6,455 nucleotides of DNA from Candidatus Pelagibacter sp. (lineage in GTDB: Bacteria > Pseudomonadota > Alphaproteobacteria > Pelagibacterales > Pelagibacteraceae). Of this stretch, positions 1-6,017 are shown in pieces. Every line of letters starts with the position of its first letter. The stretch's first letter is position 1. The position numbers were made by a program, and so were the translations under genes. Location of the stretch: NCBI GenBank assembly GCA_002704185.1, contig PAFP01000026.1, positions 1-6,455 on the forward strand, given 5' to 3'. The notes under the pieces were generated by a model, which was given only the letters and a program-made list of their open reading frames with translations, ran no database searches and was not told the origin of the DNA.

Positions 1-426
1 TATTAATAACAGCAAATAAGGATAAGTAATTTTTTGAGATATTCCTGCACTTAGTGCGTGACCTTCTAAATGATTAATACCATAAAATGGTTTTTTTATA
101 AAATTAGCAATAGTTTTGCCAGCGGTCATGCCAACCATTAAGCAAACTAGAAGACCAGGACCTGATGTTGTAGCAACTCCATCAATATCTTTAAAAGATA
201 TTTTACTTTTTGTGATTGCTTTATTAATAATTATATCAATTCTTTCGGAGTGGGCTTTTGAAGCAAGGTCAGGCACAATACCACCAAATGGCTTATGAAT
301 ATTAATTTGGCTAGATACAATATTAGATAATATTTTTGCATTACCGTTCTTATCGCTCATAACCACTGACGCAGCAGTTTCATCACAACTGGTTTCAATC
401 CCTAAAAAAATTAAATTTTTCTTCAT
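1..426 (-). CDS. tsaD: tRNA N6-threonylcarbamoyladenosine (t6A37) synthase subunit TsaD, N-terminal part
   Basis: This is the first 142 codons of TsaD (Kae1/Gcp family); the frame stays open to the left edge, so the C-terminal part lies outside. TsaD transfers the threonylcarbamoyl group from threonylcarbamoyl-AMP to A37 of ANN-decoding tRNAs, working with TsaB and TsaE in the cytoplasm. Visible motifs are the ASKHA-fold opening GIETSCDETA (residues 9-18), GGIVPDLASKAH (48-59), TSGPGLL (87-93) and the metal-binding HLEGH (119-123), whose two histidines correspond to the Fe/Zn ligands of the family. Family length is about 340 residues, so roughly 40% is present. The ATG at 426 is chosen because the protein then begins a few residues before the conserved GIETS motif, as usual. 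A GGAAG Shine-Dalgarno-like stretch (minus strand, 439-435) lies 8 bases upstream, inside a small palindrome. The gene is divergent from hemC, a common alphaproteobacterial arrangement. Identification is secure. Confidence 0.95.
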   Translation of the reverse strand, partial: MKKNLIFLGIETSCDETAASVVMSDKNGNAKILSNIVSSQINIHKPFGGIVPDLASKAHSERIDIIINKAITKSKISFKDIDGVATTSGPGLLVCLMVGMTAGKTIANFIKKPFYGINHLEGHALSAGISQKITYPYLLLLI

Positions 427-430
427 AAAT

Positions 431-445
431 GCGACTTCCAGTCGC
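431..445. repeat. perfect GC-rich inverted repeat at the tsaD start (hairpin or operator)
   Basis: Read on the minus strand this is GCGACT-GGA-AGTCGC: two perfect 6-base arms around a 3-base loop, starting 4 bases before the tsaD ATG. It is the only GC-rich piece in an otherwise almost pure A/T spacer. In tsaD mRNA it would form a short hairpin with GGA of the putative Shine-Dalgarno in the loop and the following AAG in the 3' arm. As DNA it could instead be an operator between the two divergent genes. I saw no second copy of the arms elsewhere in the window. The palindrome is seen directly; its role is inferred. Confidence 0.6.
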
Positions 446-462
446 TTAAATTTAAATACTAT

Positions 463-468
463 TACAAT
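463..468 (+). promoter_or_regulatory. possible -10 element for hemC
   Basis: The 66-base spacer between divergent tsaD and hemC (427-492) must hold the promoters for both. On the plus strand TACAAT at 463-468 matches five of six bases of the TATAAT consensus and would place a transcript start near 475, about 18 bases before the hemC ATG. No convincing -35 hexamer sits 16-18 bases upstream, and in such AT-rich DNA chance matches are common, so this is only a candidate. Confidence 0.2.
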
Positions 469-492
469 AAAAAATAAGTTTAAAGTAGATAA

Positions 493-1464
493 ATGTCATC
501 TAATTACATATTAAAAGTTGGAACGAGAGGTAGCAGGCTTTCACTAGCCCAAGCGGAACATTTTAAAGACAAGTTACTATTAGCAAATAAGAATTTGAAA
601 CCCTTAGATGTTGAAATTAAAGTAATCAAAACATCAGGAGATAAATTTAAAACAGAAAACCTATCATTAATGGGAGGTAAAGGTTTATTTGTAAAAGAGA
701 TAGAAAAAGAATTATTAGAAGGAAATATCGATTGCGCAGTTCACTCTCTTAAAGATATACCAACTTTTGAATTAGATAATCTTATTTTAGGAGCATATTT
801 AAAAAGAAAAGACGAGAGAGATGCTTTTATATCACCTGTTGCAAGTTCATTTAAAAATCTTAAATCAGGATCTACTGTAGCTACTTGCTCCGTAAGAAGA
901 ATTTCACAACTACAAAGATTAAGAAGTGATATAAAAATTGTAAACATTAGGGGAAACATCGATACAAGAATTGAAAAATTGAAAGAAGGATTGGTAGATG
1001 GATTAGTTTTAGCTAATGCAGGTATTAAAAGATTAGGTTTTCATAAAGTTGTTACAGAAATTTTTGATAAAGATAATATGTTACCTGCGGCTGGCCAAGG
1101 CACTGTTGTTGTTCAGTCCAGAGATGATAATCATAGAGTTATTAATTTATTAAAATCAGTAAATGATAAAGAAACTGAGTACATATCAATTTCTGAACGC
1201 GCATGTTTAGAAAAGATTAATGGAGCATGTGATACTCCGATTGGGGTAAATGCTATAATAAATGATGATGGTGAATTATTTTTACGTGCAGAACTATTAT
1301 CAATTGATGGTAAAAAAAGGTATGCTTCACATAAAACAGGCATTGTAGAAAAGTCGAAACAAATAGGTTACGATGTTGCTGATGAAATTTTAGATCAAGC
1401 TGGTAAAGATTTTATTATTAAGGAGTCTAAACTTGCACATACTATTTACAAAAGAGAAAATTGA
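493..1464 (+). CDS. hemC: hydroxymethylbilane synthase (porphobilinogen deaminase)
   Basis: HemC joins four porphobilinogen molecules into the linear tetrapyrrole hydroxymethylbilane, a step of heme and vitamin B12 precursor synthesis in the cytoplasm. The 323-residue product fits the family (about 310). Visible in order: the N-terminal GTRGSRLSLAQ (10-20), GGKGLFVKEIE (61-71), CAVHSLKDIP (81-90) with the catalytic aspartate at D88, CSVRR (132-136) and NIRGN (151-155) with substrate-binding arginines, LPAAGQG (197-203), and NGACDTPIG (243-251), whose C246 is the cysteine carrying the dipyrromethane cofactor. All key residues are in place. ATG at 493 puts the first motif at residue 10, as expected; no strong Shine-Dalgarno precedes it. 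It heads a plus-strand run and overlaps hemD, whose product performs the next step, by 32 bases. Identification is secure. Confidence 0.97.
   Translation: MSSNYILKVGTRGSRLSLAQAEHFKDKLLLANKNLKPLDVEIKVIKTSGDKFKTENLSLMGGKGLFVKEIEKELLEGNIDCAVHSLKDIPTFELDNLILGAYLKRKDERDAFISPVASSFKNLKSGSTVATCSVRRISQLQRLRSDIKIVNIRGNIDTRIEKLKEGLVDGLVLANAGIKRLGFHKVVTEIFDKDNMLPAAGQGTVVVQSRDDNHRVINLLKSVNDKETEYISISERACLEKINGACDTPIGVNAIINDDGELFLRAELLSIDGKKRYASHKTGIVEKSKQIGYDVADEILDQAGKDFIIKESKLAHTIYKREN
1420..1425 (+). promoter_or_regulatory. strong ribosome binding site that fixes the TTG start of hemD
   Basis: AAGGAG lies inside the last part of hemC, where it also encodes Lys-Glu of the IIKESK segment. Seven bases separate it from the TTG at 1433. 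It is the best Shine-Dalgarno match I see before any gene in the window, and it decides in favour of TTG, since the hemD frame has no ATG until residue 149. Confidence 0.75.
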
Positions 1465-2119
1465 TAACAATTTAATTACCAAGTTTTCAAGAACAGACAA
1501 AGTCTTACATTGCCCAATATTGATATCAAAAAAAAGAAATTTTCCAAAAATTGATTATAGCAAGTTCACATATTTAGTTTTAACAAGCTCAAATGCATTA
1601 AGATTTTTAAATTTTTCAAAGGAACTTCTAAATTTACAATGTTATTGTGTTGGATCACAAACAGCTGAGCTTGCAAAATTAAAAGGTTTCAAGAGTGTTA
1701 TTTCAGCTGGAGGAAATTATAGTTCATTAAAAAATATCTTTTTTAATACAGTAGAAGATAAGACAAATCGTGTTTTATATTTACGTGGAGAGTACGTTTC
1801 TCACGAATTAGAGAAAGAATTTAAAAAAGAAGGTTATAATATATTTTCACTAATTAATTATACCTCCTCAGTAAATATGAATTTTTCTAAACAGATTATT
1901 CCAATAATAAATAATGATGAGCCTAAAACTATTTTTTTATATTCAAAAAGATCATCAGATGCATTCGCGAAAGTTATATTAACAAATAATCTTTCTAGTA
2001 AATGTAAATTAATATGTCTAAGAGTAATAAGTGAGAATGCGCTTAACCCTTTAAAAAAAATTAAGTGGCAAAATATAAGAGTATTTAATATAGGTGACGA
2101 GGAATTTTGCCTTGATTAG
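1433..2119 (+). CDS. hemD: uroporphyrinogen-III synthase
   Basis: HemD closes hydroxymethylbilane, the HemC product, into uroporphyrinogen III while inverting ring D. The family diverges strongly, so the call rests on spaced signatures and on position after hemC. Features seen: the opening MHILFTKE, typical of the family's first beta strand; VLTSSNALRFL (49-59), matching the usual FTSxNAV motif; VGSQTAELAKLKGF (73-86); LYLRGEYVSHEL (115-126); Y143 at the conserved domain-linking tyrosine region; and LYSKRSSDAF (169-178). Length 228 is near the usual 230-260. Translation starts at TTG, supported by AAGGAG 7 bases upstream and by the family-like N-terminus. The 32-base overlap with hemC suggests translational coupling. 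Lysine, asparagine and isoleucine are abundant, as in its neighbours, so nothing suggests foreign origin. Confidence 0.9.
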   Translation: MHILFTKEKIDNNLITKFSRTDKVLHCPILISKKRNFPKIDYSKFTYLVLTSSNALRFLNFSKELLNLQCYCVGSQTAELAKLKGFKSVISAGGNYSSLKNIFFNTVEDKTNRVLYLRGEYVSHELEKEFKKEGYNIFSLINYTSSVNMNFSKQIIPIINNDEPKTIFLYSKRSSDAFAKVILTNNLSSKCKLICLRVISENALNPLKKIKWQNIRVFNIGDEEFCLD

Positions 2120-2147
2120 GCCTTTGTAGCAGTATAATTCGTATAAT
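2112..2147 (+). promoter_or_regulatory. possible promoter with tandem TATAAT repeat before the channel gene
   Basis: The 29-base gap after hemD contains a near-perfect 9-base tandem repeat, GTATAATTC (2132-2140) then GTATAATTA (2141-2149), giving two exact -10 consensus hexamers at 2133-2138 and 2142-2147. The first has TTGATT (2112-2117) 15 bases upstream, shorter than the preferred 17. A start from it would fall near 2145, so the transcript would be nearly leaderless at the ATG of 2149. The second would start inside the gene. The repeat is certain; promoter function is a guess. Confidence 0.25.
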
Positions 2148-2148
2148 T

Positions 2149-3246
2149 ATGGAAGTATTACAAAACTTTTTAAATTTATTTAGTGATGTATGGCAATCAG
2201 GTATTGGTGGTAGCAACATTACTGAAATTATAATTGCATTTTTAATTTTCTTTATATTTTTAATATTAAGGGGTTTAGTATCAAAATTTGTAGTAAAAAG
2301 ACTTGAAAAATATGTTTCATTAACAAGTAACAACTTTGATAATTCTTTAGTTAAATCCCTTGATAGCCCAGTAAAGTTTCTTCCAATAGTTTTAGGTTTT
2401 TTTATAGCAAGTAATTATATAAATCTGGATGGCAAGTCTGCTGTCTTCGTAGCAGGTTTAAATAGAACGTTAGTTACAATATTAATATTTTGGACATTAC
2501 ATCAAATAATTGAACCGATTTCATTTTTAGTAAAAAAGATTGAAGATATACTTTCAAAAGACCTTTTAAACTGGATTATCAAGGCATTTAAAATACTAAT
2601 TTTAATCTTAGGGATAGCTTCTGTGCTTGAAATTTGGGGAATAAAAATAGGTCCAATCATAGCTGGTTTAGGATTATTTGGTGTAGCCGTTGCGCTTGGA
2701 GCTCAAGATCTTTTTAAAAATTTAATTTCAGGAATATTAGTTCTAGTAGAAAAAAGGTTTAAAGTTGGCGATTGGATTTTTGTTGATGGAATTATCGAAG
2801 GTGTAGTTGAAAAAATAGGTTTCAGATCTACTGTAGTAAGAAAATTTGATAAATCTTTAGCTACAATACCTAATTTTCAATTTGCAGAAAAGGCAGTAAT
2901 TAATTACTCAGAAACAACAAATAGAAGATTAGAAATGATAATTGGTTTAGAGTATGGAAGCAGTTCTGAACAATTAATGAAAATAAAAAAAGAAATAGAA
3001 AATTACATTGAGACAAATCAAGATTTTAATATTTCAGAAAAAACTCCCGTATCTGTTAAATTAAACGACTTTGCAGGAAGCTCAATTGATATAAATATCA
3101 TTTGTTACACAAAAACTAAGAATTTTTATGAATGGAAAGCAGTAAAAGATAGATTTATGATTGTCATAAAGAAAATAGTTGAAGATGCAGATGCATCTTT
3201 TGCTTTCCCTTCACAATCAATTTATGTTGAAAAACTAAATAAATGA
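2149..3246 (+). CDS. MscS-family small-conductance mechanosensitive ion channel
   Basis: This is a 365-residue inner-membrane channel of the MscS family, which opens under membrane tension to release solutes on hypo-osmotic shock. Hydrophobic segments at about 24-41, 77-90, 105-123, 143-162 and 166-199 suggest five membrane spans, more than the three of E. coli MscS and closer to the YnaI-like subgroup. The last contains the pore helix, GLGLFGVAVALGAQDLFKN (173-191), with the glycine/alanine packing pattern and the polar break after it. The cytoplasmic beta domain follows: VGDWIFVDGIIEGVVEKIGFRST (206-228, conserved G-D-W and G-V-V-E-x-I-G-x-R-S/T positions), IPNFQFAEKAVINYS (240-254), and an alpha/beta domain ending FAFPSQSIYVE (351-361). 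The start lacks a Shine-Dalgarno. The end overlaps yggT by ATGA. The family is certain; the subtype and any ion preference are not. Confidence 0.93.
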   Translation: MEVLQNFLNLFSDVWQSGIGGSNITEIIIAFLIFFIFLILRGLVSKFVVKRLEKYVSLTSNNFDNSLVKSLDSPVKFLPIVLGFFIASNYINLDGKSAVFVAGLNRTLVTILIFWTLHQIIEPISFLVKKIEDILSKDLLNWIIKAFKILILILGIASVLEIWGIKIGPIIAGLGLFGVAVALGAQDLFKNLISGILVLVEKRFKVGDWIFVDGIIEGVVEKIGFRSTVVRKFDKSLATIPNFQFAEKAVINYSETTNRRLEMIIGLEYGSSSEQLMKIKKEIENYIETNQDFNISEKTPVSVKLNDFAGSSIDINIICYTKTKNFYEWKAVKDRFMIVIKKIVEDADASFAFPSQSIYVEKLNK

Positions 3247-3533
3247 AATCTATATTCATATTAATAGAAACAGTAGTTAATTTATATATTTGGATTGTTA
3301 TTATTAATGTCGTACTAACATGGTTAGTGGCGTTTAATATACTAAACACATCTAACAGATTTGTTTATTCTATATTAGAAGCTTCATATAGACTTACAAA
3401 TCCAGCACTTCAGTATATAAGAAAATTCATTCCTGTATTTTCAGGCATAGATATATCACCAGTTATTTTAATAATTCTTTTGATGTTTTTAAGAAACATA
3501 ATATTTGAGATTTTTGCACCAGGACTTTTTTAA
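3243..3533 (+). CDS. yggT: YggT family integral membrane protein
   Basis: This 96-residue protein has two hydrophobic segments (about 5-29 and 70-91) separated by a short amphipathic stretch. The diagnostic YggT signature is present: LTNPALQYIRKFIP (51-64) followed by GIDISPVI (68-75), the pattern of proline, arginine and G-I-D-x-S-P shared by bacterial YggT and plastid CCB3/YlmG proteins. It is a single-repeat form, whereas E. coli YggT has two repeats. Its exact role is unsettled; relatives are linked to osmotic tolerance, to cell division and, in plastids, to cytochrome b6f heme assembly. Its ATG lies in the ATGA overlap with the channel gene, and its TAA directly abuts the folD ATG, so all three genes are probably on one transcript. 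No clear separate Shine-Dalgarno is visible, consistent with translational coupling. Confidence 0.9.
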   Translation: MKSIFILIETVVNLYIWIVIINVVLTWLVAFNILNTSNRFVYSILEASYRLTNPALQYIRKFIPVFSGIDISPVILIILLMFLRNIIFEIFAPGLF

Positions 3534-4382
3534 ATGATTATCGATGGAAAAAAGATTGCAAAAGATTTGAGAAAGAATTTAAAAAATGAAATTGAAAATT
3601 TAAAAAATAATATCAAACCTTATTTAGTTGTAATCTTAATAGGTGACAACACAGCAAGTAAAATTTATGTTAAAAATAAAGAAAAGTCAGCGAGTGAGGT
3701 TGGAATTAAGTCTAAAGTAATCAAATTCGAAGTTAACATAAATGAAAAAGATCTAATAAACAAAATTGAGGATTTAAATTCAGATACAAGTGTTCATGGA
3801 ATACTTGTCCAGTTACCATTACCAAAGCACATTGATGAAAGGAAAATAATAAGTAAAATTAACCCTTTAAAAGATGTAGACGGTTTTCATCCTGTCAATG
3901 TAGGTAATTTATCGTCAGGTAATGATGCCATGATTCCTTGTACGCCATTGGGTTGTTATTTATTACTTAAGGATACAATACAAAATCTATCTGGTAAAAA
4001 TGTTGTAATCATTGGAAGATCTAATATTAATGGAAAGCCAATGGCTCAACTGCTTTTAAAAGAAAATTGTACCGTTACGGTGGCTCATTCTAAAACTAAA
4101 AATATTGAAAAAATTTGTCAACATGCAGATATTATCGTTGTGGCAGTTGGAAAACCAAAGATGATTAATAAAGATTGGGTAAACAAAAATTCGGTGGTTA
4201 TTGATGTTGGAATTAATCGGATTGAGGAAAAAGGATTTAAAAAAATAGTGGGAGATGCAGATTTTGAAAATATAAAAAACGAGGTATCTGCCATTACACC
4301 AGTTCCAGGGGGTGTTGGCCCAATGACAATTGCATGCTTACTTAAAAATACACTAAAGGCGTATAAAAATCAGGTGAAATAA
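3534..4382 (+). CDS. folD: bifunctional methylenetetrahydrofolate dehydrogenase / methenyltetrahydrofolate cyclohydrolase
   Basis: FolD interconverts 5,10-methylene-, 5,10-methenyl- and 10-formyl-tetrahydrofolate in the cytoplasm, linking serine/glycine carbon to purine and formyl-Met synthesis. The 282-residue length is normal. Seen: YVKNKEK (45-51) with the catalytic Tyr45 and Lys49, HGILVQLPLP (88-97), the folate-site KDVDGFHP (113-120, D116), PCTPLG (135-140), the dinucleotide-binding GRSNINGKPM (161-170) and the C-terminal signature TPVPGGVGPMTI (255-266). All catalytic positions are intact. The usual valine in the GRSxIVG loop is asparagine here (N166). The ATG at 3534 follows the yggT stop with no gap; AGGA at 3521-3524, 9 bases upstream, supports it. 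It ends two bases before the convergent psiE-like gene, and no hairpin terminator is visible in or near its end. Confidence 0.97.
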   Translation: MIIDGKKIAKDLRKNLKNEIENLKNNIKPYLVVILIGDNTASKIYVKNKEKSASEVGIKSKVIKFEVNINEKDLINKIEDLNSDTSVHGILVQLPLPKHIDERKIISKINPLKDVDGFHPVNVGNLSSGNDAMIPCTPLGCYLLLKDTIQNLSGKNVVIIGRSNINGKPMAQLLLKENCTVTVAHSKTKNIEKICQHADIIVVAVGKPKMINKDWVNKNSVVIDVGINRIEEKGFKKIVGDADFENIKNEVSAITPVPGGVGPMTIACLLKNTLKAYKNQVK

Positions 4383-4384
4383 AA

Positions 4385-4768
4385 CTATATATCGTCTTTT
4401 GAAGTATCAATTTTTAGAATTCTACTCCTTCTTAATCTTAAGAATAAAATAGCTATTGCTATTAAAAGAATCGCACCACCTTCATAAAGCAATGAAGCGC
4501 TTGAAACATCTTTTTTTTGTAAAATGATCAGTCTAGCCAAAGCTGTTAGAGCTATAAATAAAGGATAGGTAAGTTGAACTTTCAAACTTCCCCAAAAACT
4601 TGTAACCATTCCTAAAACTTCAAGATATATAAATAATAAAAGTAAATCCGGTAATGTGATAACTTTGTTTTTATACATTTCAAATATCTCAAGTCCAAAA
4701 CCGATAATAGTACAAACTAAAACTATTAAAGCACCAGACAATTGTACTTTTTTCAAAAGAAACTGCAT
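4385..4768 (-). CDS. psiE: PsiE family (phosphate-starvation-inducible) membrane protein
   Basis: This 127-residue membrane protein has four hydrophobic segments (about 10-29, 40-58, 66-83 and 95-111) and a basic then acidic C-terminal tail (RLRRSR at 111-116). The core matches the PsiE family pattern: acidic residues at the ends of helices (GLEIFEMY 25-32), DLLLLFIYLEVLGMV (41-55) and FIALTALARLIIL (71-83), which carries the family's conserved alanine-threonine-alanine-x-x-R-x-I run. E. coli PsiE is induced by phosphate starvation, but its biochemical function is unknown, so the name does not establish a role here, and I see no Pho-box-like direct repeat upstream. The ATG at 4768 is fixed by an in-frame TGA two codons upstream. 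It is the last gene of the minus-strand run, 52 bases after argG, and may have its own promoter there. Confidence 0.75.
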   Translation of the reverse strand: MQFLLKKVQLSGALIVLVCTIIGFGLEIFEMYKNKVITLPDLLLLFIYLEVLGMVTSFWGSLKVQLTYPLFIALTALARLIILQKKDVSSASLLYEGGAILLIAIAILFLRLRRSRILKIDTSKDDI

Positions 4769-4792
4769 TATTCATCTATATCTGAAATCATA

Positions 4793-4820
4793 ATTTTAAC
4801 AACTCACTTATTTATGTAAA
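4793..4820 (-). promoter_or_regulatory. candidate sigma70-type promoter for the psiE-like gene
   Basis: In the 52-base gap after argG, the minus strand has TTTACA (4820-4815, five of six to TTGACA), a 16-base spacer and TAAAAT (4798-4793, five of six to TATAAT). Transcription would start near 4786, giving a leader of about 18 bases. The gap is the longest in the minus-strand run, which fits a separate promoter, but AT-richness makes chance matches likely. I saw no Pho-box-type repeat. Confidence 0.35.
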
Positions 4821-6002
4821 TTATAATAGTTTCTTATGGTAATTGATAAATTTTTCCACTTTAGACCTAGAGAACATTTTATTCTCATCAAAAGAAACTT
4901 TTTTTATCGAATATGCTTTATTTTTTGTTTCTCTACTAACGATTATAATATTACCTTTGTACAATTTTAATTTAATTTTACCATTAATCTTTGATTTCTT
5001 TTTATCTATTATTTTTTGGATTTTAATTCTTTCTTTTGAAAACCAAAAGCCATTATAAATTAATTCAGCATATCTTGGCATAAGTTCGTCATTAAAATGC
5101 ATTGTTTTTTTATCAAGTGTTATTGATTGAATAGCTCTATTTGCAAATAAGAGAACAGTTCCTCCCGGAGTTTCATAAACACCTCTTGATTTTATTCCTA
5201 TAAATCTATTCTCAACCAAATCCACTCTTCCAATGCCATTTTTTCCTGAAATTAAATTTAATTTTGAAAGTAGTTTAGCAGGAGATAACTTTTTATTATT
5301 TAACGCAACAGGATTTCCATTCCTATATTCTATAATTATAATTGTCGGCTTATTAGGCGCTTTTTCTGGTGAGCATGTTCTTTGAAAAATAAACTCAGGC
5401 ACATTTTTTCTTGGATCCTCAAGAACTTTACCTTCAGTGGAAGTGTGCAATAGATTGTCGTCAACTGAAAAAGGTGGCTCACCTTTTTTATCTTTAGGAA
5501 CTAAAATACCATTTTTTTTTGCATATTTGATTAAGTCACTTCTAGATTGCATGCTCCATTCTCTCCAAGGTGCAATGATTTTTATTTTTGGACCAAAATA
5601 ATAATAACCTAGTTCAAATCTTACTTGGTCATTTCCTTTCCCAGTTGCACCGTGAGAAACTGCTTCTGCTTTAAATTTTTTTGCTATTTCGATCTGTCTT
5701 TTTGCAATTAAAGGTCTAGCTATGGATGTTCCAAGAAGGTAAACGCCTTCATAAAGTGCATTACCTCTTAACATTGGAAATACATAATCTTTTACAAAAG
5801 TTTCTCTAAGATCTTCAATTATTATTTCTTTAACACCAAGTTTTTTTGCATTTTTATAAAGTTTTTTTCTGTCGATATCTTGACCTAAATCTGCTGTGTA
5901 GCAAATAATCTCGGCTTTATATTTTTCTTGGAGCCATTTTAAAATTACAGATGTATCCAAACCACCAGAGTAAGCTAATACAATTTTTTTAATTTTTCTC
6001 AT
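4821..6002 (-). CDS. argG: argininosuccinate synthase
   Basis: ArgG condenses citrulline and aspartate with ATP to argininosuccinate, the penultimate step of arginine synthesis, as a cytoplasmic tetramer. Length 393 is close to the usual 400. Features seen: the N-type ATP pyrophosphatase P-loop AYSGGLDTS (10-18), TADLGQ (36-41), the citrulline-site region [10 protein letters not shown] (88-97), [14 protein letters not shown] (117-130) with the aspartate/citrulline-binding pattern, [17 protein letters not shown] (181-197), and [22 protein letters not shown] (256-277). The last 70 or so residues are lysine-rich but keep the family fold pattern, including the SKVEKF stretch near the end. ATG at 6002 places the P-loop at residue 10, as normal. 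It lies 15 bases after the IalB-family gene, so the two are probably co-transcribed; only a weak ribosome site is visible. Identification is secure. Confidence 0.97.
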   Translation of the reverse strand: MRKIKKIVLAYSGGLDTSVILKWLQEKYKAEIICYTADLGQDIDRKKLYKNAKKLGVKEIIIEDLRETFVKDYVFPMLRGNALYEGVYLLGTSIARPLIAKRQIEIAKKFKAEAVSHGATGKGNDQVRFELGYYYFGPKIKIIAPWREWSMQSRSDLIKYAKKNGILVPKDKKGEPPFSVDDNLLHTSTEGKVLEDPRKNVPEFIFQRTCSPEKAPNKPTIIIIEYRNGNPVALNNKKLSPAKLLSKLNLISGKNGIGRVDLVENRFIGIKSRGVYETPGGTVLLFANRAIQSITLDKKTMHFNDELMPRYAELIYNGFWFSKERIKIQKIIDKKKSKINGKIKLKLYKGNIIIVSRETKNKAYSIKKVSFDENKMFSRSKVEKFINYHKKLL

Positions 6003-6017
6003 TCTTAATTGTTATTG

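Noticed and set aside
116..298. Plus-strand open frame of 60 codons with a hydrophobic stretch
   Set aside because: It is antisense to the tsaD N-terminal region, whose minus-strand frame has clear family motifs across the same bases.
446..455. Palindrome TTAAATTTAA in the tsaD-hemC spacer
   Set aside because: Made only of A and T in a very AT-rich spacer; such palindromes are expected by chance.
741..959. Minus-strand open frame opposite hemC (and a second at 1131-1343)
   Set aside because: Both lie wholly within conserved hemC motifs on the other strand and show no recognisable protein pattern.
2085..2333. Minus-strand open frame spanning the hemD-channel junction
   Set aside because: It overlaps the hemD end and the channel N-terminus, both well supported, and has no ribosome site or family features.
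3164..3349. Minus-strand open frame opposite the channel/yggT junction
   Set aside because: It is a shadow of two recognised genes.
4296..4315. Inverted repeat ACACC...GGTGT near the folD end as a possible terminator
   Set aside because: It falls in the codons for the invariant TPVPGGVGP signature, has a short stem with a 10-base loop and is followed by no U-run.
4843..5058. Plus-strand hydrophobic 71-codon open frame, resembling a small membrane protein
   Set aside because: It is antisense to the lysine-rich C-terminus of argG; AAA/GAA-rich codons read backwards give Phe/Leu/Ile-rich sequence, which explains the apparent hydrophobicity.
5511..5520. Long T-run as a terminator or slippage site within argG
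   Set aside because: It encodes lysines in an intact argG frame; similar A/T runs occur throughout the window and no stem precedes it.
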